DNA of 64,000 bases, from positions 248,001-312,000 of the forward strand of contig NZ_JAJNDA010000005.1 of assembly GCF_021026295.1 (NCBI RefSeq), read 5' to 3'. This document shows positions 27,616 to 42,062 of the stretch, piece by piece. Position numbers and translations under genes: made by a program. The DNA is from Actinomycetospora soli. Its GTDB lineage: Bacteria; Actinomycetota; Actinomycetes; Mycobacteriales; Pseudonocardiaceae. Each line of letters opens with the position of its first letter. Position 1 is the stretch's first letter. The notes under the pieces were generated by a model that was not told the origin of the DNA, searched no databases, and was given only the letters and a program-made list of their open reading frames with translations.

Positions 27616-28383
27616 TCAGACCCCGACCGCGTGGAACCCGCCGTCGGCGTGGACCATCTCGCCGGTGGTGGTGGGCATCCAGTCCGAGAGCAGCGCGCAG
27701 GCGGTCTTCGCCACCGGCGTCGGGTCGGAGAGGTCCCAGCCCAGGGGTGCGCGGTCGGTCCAGGCCTGCTCGAACGAGGCGAAGCCGGGGATCGACTTGG
27801 CGGCCATCGTCTTGAGCGGACCGGCGGCGACGAGGTTGACGCGGATGCCGTCGGGGCCGAGGTCGCGCGCGAGGTAGCGGGTGGTCGACTCGAGGGCGGA
27901 CTTCGCGACGCCCATCCAGTCGTAGGCCGGCCAGGCGACGCGGTTGTCGAAGTCCATCCCGACGATGCTCGACCCGGGCCCCATCAGCGGCTTGCAGGCC
28001 ACGGCCAGCGACTTGAGCGAGTACGCCGAGACCTCGATGGCGGTCGCGACGTCCGACCACGGCGCGTTGAGGAACGCCCCCTCCCCCAGCGCCGAGGCCG
28101 GGGCGAAGCCGATCGAGTGGAGCACGCCGTCGAGGCCGTCGACGTGCTCGCGCACCGCGTCGGCCAGCCCGTCGAGGTGCTCCTGGTTCTGGACGTCGAG
28201 CTCGATCACCGGCGCGGGCTCGGGCAGGCGCTGCGCGATCCGCTTGACCAGCGACACCCGGCCGAAAGCGGTGACGATGACGGTCGCACCCGCCTCCTGC
28301 GCCGCCTTCGCGACGTGGAACGCGATCGACGCGTCGGTGATGATCCCGGTGATCAGGATGCGCTTGCCGTCGAGCAGTCCCAC
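27616..28383 (-). CDS. inhA: Enoyl-[acyl-carrier-protein] reductase (InhA type)
   Basis: The 255-residue NADH-dependent FAS-II reductase performs the last step of fatty-acid elongation. It has the glycine-rich ITGIITDASIAFHVA cofactor motif near residues 11-26 and the catalytic Y154-x-x-M157-x-x-x-K161. F145 matches the InhA substrate-loop phenylalanine. GTG 28383 is chosen because AAGGAGATTTC precedes it. It is co-directional with and downstream of fabG, as in the mabA-inhA operon. InhA-type FabI does not by itself prove mycolic acids. Confidence 0.93.
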   Translation of the reverse strand: MGLLDGKRILITGIITDASIAFHVAKAAQEAGATVIVTAFGRVSLVKRIAQRLPEPAPVIELDVQNQEHLDGLADAVREHVDGLDGVLHSIGFAPASALGEGAFLNAPWSDVATAIEVSAYSLKSLAVACKPLMGPGSSIVGMDFDNRVAWPAYDWMGVAKSALESTTRYLARDLGPDGIRVNLVAAGPLKTMAAKSIPGFASFEQAWTDRAPLGWDLSDPTPVAKTACALLSDWMPTTTGEMVHADGGFHAVGV

Positions 28384-28417
28384 GAAATCTCCTTGTCCGG
28401 TGGGGTGGCCTGCAGCC

Positions 28418-28461
28418 ATGCGAGCACGTTCCGTGGCCAGGGCGACGGACAGTGCTCCCAT
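28418..28461 (-). repeat. Hairpin repeat between fabG and inhA
   Basis: CATGCGAGCAC pairs with GTGCTCCCATG with one mismatch. Its left half GAGCACGTtCCGTGGC matches 15 of 16 bases of the hairpin at 12357. It lies in the 91-base intercistronic gap and could adjust expression of inhA relative to fabG. Boundaries are uncertain by one or two bases. Confidence 0.5.
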
Positions 28462-28474
28462 GCCGAAGGCATCT

Positions 28475-31351
<2,877 letters not shown>

Positions 31352-31355
<4 letters not shown>

Positions 31356-32440
31356 GAGCCGGCCGCCGCCTGGGGCGTCGCGCCGTGCTGCGGGGCCTGC
31401 GCGGCCGGACCGGTGACCGCGACCGGTCGGGCGCTGACCTGCGGGAGCGGCACCGTCTGCAGCAGCCGGGTGACCACGTGGTCGACCGGGACGCCGTCGG
31501 CCAGGGCGTCGTAGGACAGCACGAGGCGGTGGCGCAGCACGTCGGGCGCGATGTCCACGACGTCCTGCGGCAGCACGTAGTCCCGGCCGCGGACCAGGGC
31601 GAGCGCGCGCGAGGCGGAGATGATGCCGAGCGAGGCACGCGGTGAGGCGCCGTAGGCCACCCACCCGGCGACGTCGGACATCCCGTGCTCCGCGGGCGAG
31701 CGGGTGGCCACCACGAGGCGCACCACGTAGTCGACCAGGGCGTGGTGCACGAACACCTGCGAGGCGACGTCCTGCAGGCGGCGCAGCTCCGCCGGGTCGA
31801 GCACCGTGTGCGGCTGCGGCGCGCGCACGCCCATCCGGTAGACGATCTCGCGCTCCTCCTCGGCGGTGGGGTACTCGACGAGGATCTTGAACAGGAACCG
31901 GTCGCGCTGCGCCTCGGGCAGCGGGTAGACGCCCTCGTTCTCGATCGGGTTCTGCGTGGCGAGGACGAGGAACGGGTCGGGCATCGGGTGGCTGACGCCG
32001 CCGATCGAGACCTTGCGCTCGGCCATCACCTCGAGCATCGCCGACTGCACCTTGGCGGGCGCCCGGTTGATCTCGTCGGCGAGGACGAAGTTCGACACCA
32101 CGGGCCCGAGCTCGACGTCGAAGGCCTCCCGGCCCTGGCGGTAGATGCGCGTGCCGAGGATGTCGGAGGGCACGAGGTCGGGCGTGAACTGGATGCGCGC
32201 GAACGTGCCGCCGACGACCGTCGCGAACGTCTCCACCGCGAGCGTCTTCGCGACGCCGGGCACGCCCTCGAGCAGCAGGTGGCCCCGCGCGAGCAGGCCG
32301 ACCAGCATCCGCTCGACCAGGCGCTCCTGGCCGACGATGACCCGCTTGACCTCGACGACCGTGCGCTCGAGCTGCTCGGCGTCGTGCGCGGGCGTCGCGG
32401 GCCCTCCGGCAGACGACACTGGCTCTCCCTTGTCCGACAT
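31352..32440 (-). CDS. MoxR-family AAA+ ATPase (MoxR1-like)
   Basis: The 362-residue ATPase has Walker A GVPGVAKT at residues 59-66, Walker B FVLADEINRA around 118-127 and ATQNPIENEG as sensor 1. An Ala/Pro/Gln-rich tail follows the lid domain. Two starts are possible. ATG 32440 has a TACCGT -10 eight bases upstream and would be leaderless. GTG 32419 has AAGGGAGAG before it. It corresponds in context to M. tuberculosis moxR1 (Rv1479) and probably remodels complexes with the DUF58 and VWA proteins encoded next. Confidence 0.9.
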
Positions 32441-32448
32441 CGGGCGTG

Positions 32449-32454
32449 ACGGTA
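32449..32454 (-). promoter_or_regulatory. Candidate -10 element of the moxR-DUF58-VWA operon
   Basis: TACCGT on the minus strand lies eight bases before ATG 32440, the spacing of leaderless actinobacterial transcripts. No ribosome-binding site precedes that ATG. Confidence 0.4.
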
Positions 32455-32493
32455 CCCACCCCCACCGACAACGTGCGGTGAGGTGGCGGGCCG

Positions 32494-33810
32494 CTACAGC
32501 AGACGGGTCACGGTCGGCAGGATCTCGTCGTCGAACCGGACGGCGGTCACCCGCACGACCTTCCCCGACTGCGGCGCCTCGACCATCCTGTCGTCGCCGA
32601 GGTAGAGCGCGACGTGGTGGATGCCGTCGCCGTCGGCCCAGAACAGCATGTCGCCGGGTCGGCGCTCCGCGAGCGGGACCTTCGGCCCGGCGTCGGCCTG
32701 GTAGCCGGAGTAGTGCGGCAGCTGCTTCCCCACCCCGGCGAACGCGTAGATCATCAGCCCCGAGCAGTCGAAGCCGACCTTGTCGAAGTCGCCGAAGGCG
32801 TCCGCGACCCCGCCGTCGCGGATCCCCCGGGTGGGTCCGTCGGCGTCCCCGCCGCCCCACGCGTACGTCGTCCCGAGCTCGGAGAGCGCCCGGTCGATGA
32901 CGATCTCCACCGGGTCCGCGGGTGCGCCCGGTGCGGGGGTCGGGGTCCCGGTTCCCGACGGCGGGTCCGGGTCCGGCGTCGTCGCGGCCGGCTTCGGCGC
33001 CGCGGTCGCGAGGCGCTGCTGCGCGGCCGCACGGGCGGCGGCGTCGCTCGCGCTCTGCGCCCGGTCCCGGGCGGCCTGCGCGGCCTCGGCGCGTCGGCGC
33101 TGCGCGGCGAGGGCGGCGTCGGAGGCCTCGAGGGTGGCGAGCCGGGCCTGGGCGGCCGTCCGCTGGGCGGTGACCGTCGCGATCCGCTGCTGCTGGGCCG
33201 CGACCGCCGACCGGGCGGCGGCGAGCTGGTCGCGGGCGGCGTCGGCGGCGTCGCGGGCGGTGTCGGCGGCGGCCTGGGCGTCGGCCGCGGCCTTCCGGGC
33301 CCGGGAGTCGGCGTTGGCGGCGTCGACCCGCTTCTGCTCGTACCCGTCGAGCGCGGCCGTCTGCTCGGCGGACACGAGGCCCTGCAGCTGCAGCCGCTCG
33401 GCCACGTCGTTCGGGCCGTTCGTGCCCGCGAGGGCGGCCGCGATGCTGGAGGCGTCGGCCTGCTGGAACTGGGCGGCCACCCAGGCGTCGACCTGGGCCC
33501 GGGCGGCCTCGGCCTCCCCGGCGACGCGGTCGGCCTCCCCCCGCGCGGCGGTGGCCTCGGCCCGGGCCCGCGTCACCCGCGCCTGCGCGGCGGTCTCGTC
33601 GGCGACGGCCCGGTTCGCGAGCTCGCGGCGGTGCCCGGCGGTGTCGGCGAGGTCGTCGAGCCGGGTCTGCAGGGTGGACAGCTGTCCGACCAGCCGCCCC
33701 ACCTCGGCCGCGGGGCCGCCCGGGTCCCCGGGCGGCGGCGGGGTCTGCGCGAGGGCCGGGGTGGCGAGCGCGAGCAGCAGGACGCCCGCGAGGACGGCCG
33801 CTCGCACCAC
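32494..33810 (-). CDS. Secreted NlpC/P60 peptidoglycan endopeptidase (RipA-like)
   Basis: The 438-residue protein has a signal peptide (AVLAGVLLLALATPALA, cleavage near residue 21), a long Ala/Arg/Gln coiled coil (about 35-265), a Pro/Thr linker (about 270-295) and a C-terminal NlpC/P60 domain. The nucleophile is C349 in FDCSGLM and the histidine lies at 398-399 in IHHVALYLG. It should cut the D-Glu/diamino-acid bond of peptidoglycan stems during division. The autoinhibitory coiled coil is as in RipA. It lies next to moxR, as in Rv1477-Rv1479. Confidence 0.9.
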   Translation of the reverse strand: MVRAAVLAGVLLLALATPALAQTPPPPGDPGGPAAEVGRLVGQLSTLQTRLDDLADTAGHRRELANRAVADETAAQARVTRARAEATAARGEADRVAGEAEAARAQVDAWVAAQFQQADASSIAAALAGTNGPNDVAERLQLQGLVSAEQTAALDGYEQKRVDAANADSRARKAAADAQAAADTARDAADAARDQLAAARSAVAAQQQRIATVTAQRTAAQARLATLEASDAALAAQRRRAEAAQAARDRAQSASDAAARAAAQQRLATAAPKPAATTPDPDPPSGTGTPTPAPGAPADPVEIVIDRALSELGTTYAWGGGDADGPTRGIRDGGVADAFGDFDKVGFDCSGLMIYAFAGVGKQLPHYSGYQADAGPKVPLAERRPGDMLFWADGDGIHHVALYLGDDRMVEAPQSGKVVRVTAVRFDDEILPTVTRLL

Positions 33811-34176
33811 GCTCCACCCCCTGGTCCACCCGCCGGCGGCGGTAGTGGATCAGTTCCGCGGGCCACGACGGCGGCACCACGCGCCCGTGGGCGTGTCGGG
33901 CCGCGGCCGCGTGAGCGGCGGCACCCCACCCGTCCGACGTGATCGTCGTAACCTGGATCCCAGCAGGTCCGGGGGTGCGGGTGCGCCGTCCGGGGGCGTG
34001 CGCGAGACTCCCCGCGCGAGGGGTATCGACGCGGCCCTCCCGAGCGGCCGCCGACCCCACCGGCGACCAGGACTGTGCAGCCGCGCCGCTGGGCACCACA
34101 TCCGCGGACCGGCCGCCAGAGCAGCCAGCACCGACGGGCCCCCACCACGGGCCCTCGGGAACGAGGAGGACAAGGC
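33811..34176. other. 366-base divergent intergenic region (NlpC/P60 and acnA)
   Basis: No gene or RNA was recognised. TAACCT at 33949-33954 could be a -10 for acnA, leaving a 5' leader of about 215 bases with many GC-rich inverted segments, followed by GAGGAGGAC at the acnA ribosome-binding site. A long leader could host translational control of aconitase, but no known riboswitch was seen. Confidence 0.4.
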
Positions 34177-36999
<2,823 letters not shown>

Positions 37000-37011
37000 T
37001 CGTCCGACCCG

Positions 37012-37046
37012 ACGGGCGGTGCTCCTCCACGAGGAGCGCCGCCCGT
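37012..37046 (+). terminator. Terminator of acnA
   Basis: Bases 37012-37026 pair with 37032-37046 (15 bp including one G:U pair, five-base loop CCACG), followed by CGTCGTTC. It lies 13 bases after the stop codon and faces the end of the minus-strand gene at 37055. Confidence 0.75.
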
Positions 37047-37054
37047 TCGTCGTT

Positions 37055-37765
37055 CTAGGAGGCCGTTCCCGACGACGGGTCGGTGCCGGCCCCGGCGCGA
37101 ACCGCCAGCTTCTCCCGGGCTGCCTCCGGCAGCTCCTCGAGGCCGCACTCGGAGAGCATCCAGGCGATCTCGTCGTCGTCGAGCGGGCCGTCGTGCTCGG
37201 CGAGGGCCTCGTCGAGCCAGGCGGTGAACTCCGCCGCGGCGTCGTGCTCGGTGGCCTCGAGACCCGTCGTCAGGACCTCGCCGAGATCGGCGTGCCCCTC
37301 CACGGCCTGCAGCGGGAGCGCGATGACCGTCGCGCCGAGGACGACCTGCGGGTAGGCCTGCACGCTGTCCGCGTCGGCGTCCCAGCGGGCCCCCTCGCGG
37401 GCGTCGACGATGCGGCGCCCGAGGAGCAGCCCCAGGTCGAGGGCGAGCGAGGGCGTCGCCGCGTCCGGCTCGCGGGCGGCGAACCAGGCGCCGACCGCGT
37501 GCCAGGCCTCGGCGTCCGCGTCGTGTCCGATACCGAGCCGGTCGAGCAGGGCGGCCGCCTCGGCGACCCGCTCGGGCTCGGCGGCGAGGATGCGGGCGTA
37601 GACCCGACGCGACCGGGTGTCGTCGATCGTGGCACCCGGGAGTTCGTGGTCCCCGGCGTAGGGCTGGTAGCCGGGGAGGTCGGCGGGGGCCTCGACCGCG
37701 CGGTACGACGGCGTGCCGGGGATCCGGGCCCAGGGCAGGAAGGTCGACCAGAGCAGCTCGCGCAC
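37055..37765 (-). CDS. Hypothetical protein
   Basis: The 236-residue acidic soluble protein was not recognised. Helical segments such as RVYARILAAEPERVAEAAALLDRLGI and EFTAWLDEALAEHDGPLDDDEIAWML are visible, with no signal peptide or cysteine cluster. GTG 37765 is preferred because AAGGTG lies six bases upstream; GTG 37774 is an alternative. The last codons contain an exact TCCCGACGACGGGT motif. The gene lies 22 bases downstream of the siderophore-interacting protein gene and may be co-transcribed with it. Confidence 0.6.
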   Translation of the reverse strand: MRELLWSTFLPWARIPGTPSYRAVEAPADLPGYQPYAGDHELPGATIDDTRSRRVYARILAAEPERVAEAAALLDRLGIGHDADAEAWHAVGAWFAAREPDAATPSLALDLGLLLGRRIVDAREGARWDADADSVQAYPQVVLGATVIALPLQAVEGHADLGEVLTTGLEATEHDAAAEFTAWLDEALAEHDGPLDDDEIAWMLSECGLEELPEAAREKLAVRAGAGTDPSSGTAS

Positions 37766-37787
37766 GGGGGTCACCTTGACACGCGGC

Positions 37788-38639
37788 TCACTCGGCCGGT
37801 TCCTCGCCCCGCTCCGCGGCGGCCATCGCCTCCGCCGCGGCCTGTTCCTCGCTCTTCCCGCGCCGCCAGTAGCCGCAGAACTGGATGTCGCGGCGGTCCA
37901 CACCCCGCTCGCGGGTGAGGTGGCGGCGCAGCTCCCGCACGGTGCCGGCCTCGCCGGCGAGCCAGACGTACGGCCGCTCGCCCGGGAGGTCGGTCTGCGC
38001 GACCACGTCGAGCAGCGTCGGACCGCCGTGGACCCAGCTCACCCCGACCCGACCCGCCGTCGGGAAGGCGGTGGCCTCGGCGCCGGAGGAGACCGCCGCG
38101 ACGACCTCGGCGCGGGTGCCCGCGGGCAGGGACTCGACGATCGCGCCCATCGCCGGCACGGCGGTCTCGTCGCCGACGAGGAGCACGGCGTCGTGCTCGG
38201 GGCGCGGCGCGTACAGGCCGTACGGGCCGGTGAACGCGAGCCGGTCGCCGGGGGCCGCGTCGCGGGCCCAGGTCGAGCCGGGACCGTCGCCGTGCAGCAC
38301 GAGGTCGACGTCGATCTCCACGCCGTCGGGGTGGTCGCGCCGTCGGCGCAGCGTGTACGTGCGCATCGGCGGCCGCTCGCCGTCGGGCATGGCGAGGTAG
38401 GTGCGGTACCAGCGCCCGATGTCGCCGTCGGCGGGGACCGCGGGCAGCGTCGGGACCTCGCCGCGCACGAGCGGGAAGAACAGCTTGAGGTAGCCGTCGG
38501 GCGCGGCCTGCGGCAGGTCGGCGAGGTCGGGACCGCCCAGCGTCACGCGCACGACCGCGGGGGTGAGTCGTCGGGCATCGCGCACCTCGGCGTGGCGGAG
38601 CGCGTACGGCGTGCTGGTCCGGGTGGCCTCGGTGGTCAT
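37788..38639 (-). CDS. Siderophore-interacting protein (FAD-binding ferric-siderophore reductase)
   Basis: The 283-residue protein is of the SIP family. The FAD-binding beta-barrel carries [33 protein letters not shown], followed by an NAD(P)H/ferredoxin-reductase-like SIP domain with [20 protein letters not shown] and the C-terminal [13 protein letters not shown]. SIPs reduce ferric siderophores in the cytosol to release iron. ATG 38639 has GAGGAGGGG before it. An IdeR/DtxR-like box lies 17 bases upstream, so repression by iron is expected. Confidence 0.9.
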   Translation of the reverse strand: MTTEATRTSTPYALRHAEVRDARRLTPAVVRVTLGGPDLADLPQAAPDGYLKLFFPLVRGEVPTLPAVPADGDIGRWYRTYLAMPDGERPPMRTYTLRRRRDHPDGVEIDVDLVLHGDGPGSTWARDAAPGDRLAFTGPYGLYAPRPEHDAVLLVGDETAVPAMGAIVESLPAGTRAEVVAAVSSGAEATAFPTAGRVGVSWVHGGPTLLDVVAQTDLPGERPYVWLAGEAGTVRELRRHLTRERGVDRRDIQFCGYWRRGKSEEQAAAEAMAAAERGEEPAE

Positions 38640-38655
38640 ACCCCTCCTCGATCGG

Positions 38656-38674
38656 CGAGGTGAGGCTACCCTAA
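38656..38674 (-). promoter_or_regulatory. IdeR/DtxR-type iron box
   Basis: cgaggtgaggctaccctaa matches the consensus TTAGGTTAGGCTAACCTAA at 15 of 19 positions. It lies directly upstream of the siderophore-interacting protein gene. Confidence 0.75.
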
Positions 38675-38712
38675 CTCGTGCCGCCCGTCGCCGGTCCGGC
38701 CAGGATCGGTGC

Positions 38713-39129
38713 GTGTTCCGGGTCCTCGTGACGACAGGTCTGCTGGGTCGGGCGTCCTGGCTGGTGGCCAACGGCATCGAGGCCGCCGTGGGGTCGGTCG
38801 AGCGGTGGGCCGACGACCCGCCGCCCGCGGTGCTCACGCCGGGGCGGCCGCCCTTCTTCTACGCGCTCGCGGGTCCGCCGACCGTCGTGGCGACCGTGGG
38901 GGCCACGGTGCTGGGACCGCGACGGCCCGCGCAGGTGGTGTCGGCGGTGTCGACGGCGGCGGCCCTCGGGGTGACCGCGACGCTCGTCCGGACGGTGGTG
39001 CTCCCGCTGCGTCGGGGCGCCGTGGATCGCGACGCGGCCGTCGCGCGCTGGTACCGGCGCAACCGCCTCCGGATGCTCCTCGAAGCCGTCGCCGTCGCGG
39101 CCGACGTCCGGGTGCTGGTCCGCCCGTGA
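38713..39129 (+). CDS. Hypothetical small protein with hydrophobic segments
   Basis: The 138-residue protein was not recognised. Two moderately hydrophobic stretches (PPTVVATVGATVLGP and VVSAVSTAAALGVTATLVRTVVLP) may be membrane helices, and the basic end (WYRRNRLRMLLEAVAV) may be cytoplasmic. GTG 38713 follows AGGATCGG. It is divergent from the siderophore-interacting protein gene, so the iron box lies in its promoter region too, and it overlaps the next gene by four bases. Confidence 0.55.
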   Translation: MFRVLVTTGLLGRASWLVANGIEAAVGSVERWADDPPPAVLTPGRPPFFYALAGPPTVVATVGATVLGPRRPAQVVSAVSTAAALGVTATLVRTVVLPLRRGAVDRDAAVARWYRRNRLRMLLEAVAVAADVRVLVRP

Positions 39130-39569
39130 GACCCGTTCTCCTGGTGCTCACGCTCCTCGTGCTGGGCGCGTGCGCCCCGGACGTGGAGCGGATCGAGGTG
39201 GCGCGGGTGGCCGCGCCGGACGGGGCGCTCGACGCGGTGGTGGTGCAGAGTTCGGCCGGCGCGGGGAGTCCCTTCGGCTACGTCCTCGACCTGCCCGTCG
39301 CGGGGTGCCCCGCCTCCGACCGGCCGGTGCTGCGCGTGGTGGGTGCCAGGCGCTCGGCGTCGGCCGCGGGCGTCACGGTGGCGTGGGCCGGCCCGCGGAC
39401 GGTGCGGGTCACGTGGCTGGACGCGCGGTTCCGCGATCCGGACGTGGACGAGCTGGTCGTGGGGACCGCGAGCGGTCCGGTCACGGTCCTGTCCGGTTCC
39501 GGTGAGGCCGATCCGACGGCGCCCCCCGGTGGGATGCCGGCGATCGCGGGCGCGAGCCGGGACTGCTGA
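39126..39569 (+). CDS. Putative lipoprotein
   Basis: The 147-residue protein has a short signal peptide and lipobox LVLGAC (residues 11-16), then a beta-rich domain (VERIEVARVAAPDGALDAVVVQS... VTVAWAGPRTVRVTWLDARF). The GTG overlaps the previous stop (GTGA), indicating a two-gene operon of a membrane protein and a lipoprotein. No family was recognised. Confidence 0.65.
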   Translation: MRPVLLVLTLLVLGACAPDVERIEVARVAAPDGALDAVVVQSSAGAGSPFGYVLDLPVAGCPASDRPVLRVVGARRSASAAGVTVAWAGPRTVRVTWLDARFRDPDVDELVVGTASGPVTVLSGSGEADPTAPPGGMPAIAGASRDC

Positions 39570-39615
39570 CCGCTCGTCCGCCGAGACTGTCGGGGGGTCG
39601 CGCTACGGTCGCGAC

Positions 39616-40023
39616 ATGGACGAACTGGTGTTCGAATCGAGCGCCGCAGTGGTGATCGCGTCCACCCTGCGCGCCGTCGCGGCGGAGGGCCGTCCCACGG
39701 CCGAGGTCGAGCGCCTGCTGCTCCACGTCGCCCGGACCGGCTCGGCGCAGGACCTCGTGGACGTGGCGTACGACGTCGCGGCGGCGGTCCTCTCCCCCAC
39801 GGGCTGGAGCCGCCTGACGGAGGAGCCGTGGCTCGCCGCCGAGCTGGACGCCGCAGCGGCGGTGGCCCCGCCGGTCGAGGTGCGGCTGGTCGCGCGGCTC
39901 GGGGGCCCGGCGACGCCCGAACAGGTGCGCGAGCTCGTCGACCGGCCGCGGGAGCTCCTCGGCGGAGCGCTCCGTCGGCTCGCGGCCGACGGGGACGATC
40001 CAGCGGCCCGGGCGGACCGACGC
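39616..40023 (+). CDS. Hypothetical protein lacking its own stop codon
   Basis: ATG 39616 follows TACGGT by six bases (leaderless-type start). The first 130 residues (MDELVFESSAAVVIASTLRA..., ending near GALRRLAADGDDPAARAD) look like a normal helical protein. The frame then stays open for another 2.1 kb opposite genuine minus-strand genes, so the true end is unclear. I end it where the convergent truncated ATPase begins. A deletion joining two convergent gene fragments would explain both. Function is unknown. Confidence 0.4.
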
Positions 40024-40431
40024 TCACCGGCGTCCCGACCTGCCGTCGGGTGTGGCCCGGTCGTCGTCGGGGCCCTCGACGAGTTCGGCGACGCAGCGGG
40101 CGGGGTCGGCGAGGAAGCTGCGGATGAGCGCCACCGGCATCGCCCCGTCGACGTCCACCGGCCGCCGGGTCCCGTCGTCGCCGACCTCGAGGATCCGCGC
40201 GCCGGGCACGGCCAGCAGGATCGGCGAGTGGGTGGCGACGACGAACTGGGAGCCCTGCCGCGCGAGGAGGTGGACGCGCGCGAGGGCGGCCATCGCACCC
40301 TGTGGCGAGAGCGCGGCCTCGGGTTCGTCGAGCACGGAGAGGCCGTCCGGGGCGAAGCGGTGCTTCCGTCGGCCGCGGCGCACCACCAGGTCGGCGGAGC
40401 CGGGTGGCAGCACGTCGTCGGCGCTGCGCAC
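40024..40431 (-). pseudogene. Truncated AAA-family ATPase (C-terminal fragment)
   Basis: Only about 135 residues remain. Walker B with the signature region is clear (GLSVLDEPEAALSPQGAMAALARVHLL), as is the switch histidine region (GSQFVVATHSPILLAVPGARILEV). The N-terminal half with Walker A, expected about 100 residues upstream, is absent: the frame is closed by the TGA of the choline oxidase gene 20 codons before GTG 40431. Full-length relatives are roughly 240-270 residues. It is probably a decayed remnant. Confidence 0.7.
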
Positions 40432-40488
40432 CCGGGTCCGGCCGGGGCCGCGGGGCGGACCTACCCCCGCAGACTCACATCCGCGGTC

Positions 40489-42057
40489 TCACACCCCGCG
40501 GCGGATGAAGTCGGCGCAGCGCTCGCCGATCATCATCGTGGTGATGCAGGGGTTCACGGTGATCAGGTCCGGCATCACCGAGCCGTCCGCCACCCGCAGG
40601 CCGTCGACCCCCTTGACCTGCAGGGTCGGGGTCACCGGCGCCATGCGGTCGTCCTCCGCGCCCATCTTCACCGTGCAGGAGGGGTGGTAGACGGTGTTGT
40701 GGGTCTTGCGGATGTACTCGAAGAGCTCCTCGTCGGTGGAGTCCTGCTCCCCCGGCGCCAGCTCCTTGCCCACCCACTCCTCCAGTGCCGGCGCGGCCGC
40801 GATCTCCCGGGCCACGCGGATGCCGCGGATCATCACCTCGCGGTCGTGCTCGTGGGTGAAGTAGCGCGGGTCGACCTTGGGCTTGTCGTGGAAGTCCCGC
40901 GACGACAGCCGCACCGTGCCCTTCGACTGCGCCCCCGTCACGTTCGGCGTGAGGCAGAAGGTGTTCTCCGCGGTCGGGTAGCCGTACCGGACGATGTTGA
41001 GGTCGAACGGCACCGAGCCGTAGTGGAACATCAGGTCCGGCGTGGCCCGCCCCTCGGAGCCGGCGAAGATGCCGATCTGCCACCACTGCGTCGACGCCGT
41101 GGGCATCGGCTGCAGGGCCTCCCACTGCACGAGGCCCTCGGGGTGGTCCTGGAGGTTCTCCCCCACGCCCGGCGCGTCGACGAGCACCTCGATGCCGACC
41201 TCGCGCAGGTGCTCGGCCGGGCCGATCCCGGAGAGCATCAGCAGCTTCGGGCCGTCGATGGCGCCGGCGGAGAGCACGGTCTCGCGGCGTGCGGTCACCT
41301 CGACCGCGCGGCGCTGGTCGGGCGTGCGCAGGCGCGCCCCGGTGATGCGCGGGCGGGGCCCGGACGTGTCGACGGTGAGCTTCTCCGCCCGGTACCCCGT
41401 CAGCACCGTGAGGTTGGGGCGACCGAGGTTCGGGTGGATGTAGGCGGTCGACGCCGAGGACCGCGTGCCGTCCGGGTTGGCGTTGACCTGGAACCAGTTG
41501 GCGCCGCGCACCACGGTGCGGCCGGTGTTGAACGGCGTGGTCGGCAGCCCGACCTGCTCGCACGCGGTCAGCAGTGCCTCGCCGCACGGGTCGAGGTCGC
41601 CCACGGTGCGGATGGTCACCGGGCCGTCGGTGCCGCGCCCGGGCGCCTCGGCCTCGTCGATCGTGTCCAGGGCGGTCTCGAGCTTGCGGTAGAAGGGGTA
41701 GCACTCGTCCGCCGACCAGCCGGTGGCGCCGGAGGCCGCCCAGTCGTCGAGGTTCTCCCGCGGTGCCCAGAACGCGATGGCCGAGTTGTGCGAGGAGCAG
41801 CCGCCCAGCACCTTGGCGCGCGCGTGGCGCATCCAGGAGTTGCCCGACTCCTGGGGCTCGATGGGGTAGTCCCAGTCGTAGCCGGACTCGAGGAGCTCCA
41901 TCCAGCGCGAGAGGTCGAGGATGGCGTCGTCGCCGACGTCGGAGGGCCCCGCCTCGATCAGCGCCACGCTCACGTCGGCGTCCTCGGAGAGCCGCGCGGC
42001 CACGGCGCAGCCGGCGGTACCGCCGCCGACGATGACGTAGTCGAACTCAGTCTGCAC
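40489..42057 (-). CDS. codA: Choline oxidase (GMC oxidoreductase)
   Basis: The 522-residue flavoenzyme oxidises choline to betaine aldehyde and on to glycine betaine using O2. It has the FAD motif VGGGTAGCAVAARLSE. Segments RWMELLESGYDWDYPIEPQE, ARAKVLGGCSSHNSAIAFWAPRE and STQWWQIGIF match Arthrobacter globiformis choline oxidase as I recall it. The FAD-linking H90 and S92 (GGCSSHNS), H458 (TVYHPSC) and N502 (VNP) correspond to H99, S101, H466 and N510 there, with the same 44-residue H-to-N spacing. It is third in the operon after betB and the permease. Confidence 0.88.
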   Translation of the reverse strand: MQTEFDYVIVGGGTAGCAVAARLSEDADVSVALIEAGPSDVGDDAILDLSRWMELLESGYDWDYPIEPQESGNSWMRHARAKVLGGCSSHNSAIAFWAPRENLDDWAASGATGWSADECYPFYRKLETALDTIDEAEAPGRGTDGPVTIRTVGDLDPCGEALLTACEQVGLPTTPFNTGRTVVRGANWFQVNANPDGTRSSASTAYIHPNLGRPNLTVLTGYRAEKLTVDTSGPRPRITGARLRTPDQRRAVEVTARRETVLSAGAIDGPKLLMLSGIGPAEHLREVGIEVLVDAPGVGENLQDHPEGLVQWEALQPMPTASTQWWQIGIFAGSEGRATPDLMFHYGSVPFDLNIVRYGYPTAENTFCLTPNVTGAQSKGTVRLSSRDFHDKPKVDPRYFTHEHDREVMIRGIRVAREIAAAPALEEWVGKELAPGEQDSTDEELFEYIRKTHNTVYHPSCTVKMGAEDDRMAPVTPTLQVKGVDGLRVADGSVMPDLITVNPCITTMMIGERCADFIRRGV

Positions 42058-42062
42058 TGGGA

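Noticed and set aside
33811..34176. Possible riboswitch or structured RNA in the acnA leader
   Set aside because: GC-rich inverted segments are present, but no known riboswitch core or conserved loop was recognised.
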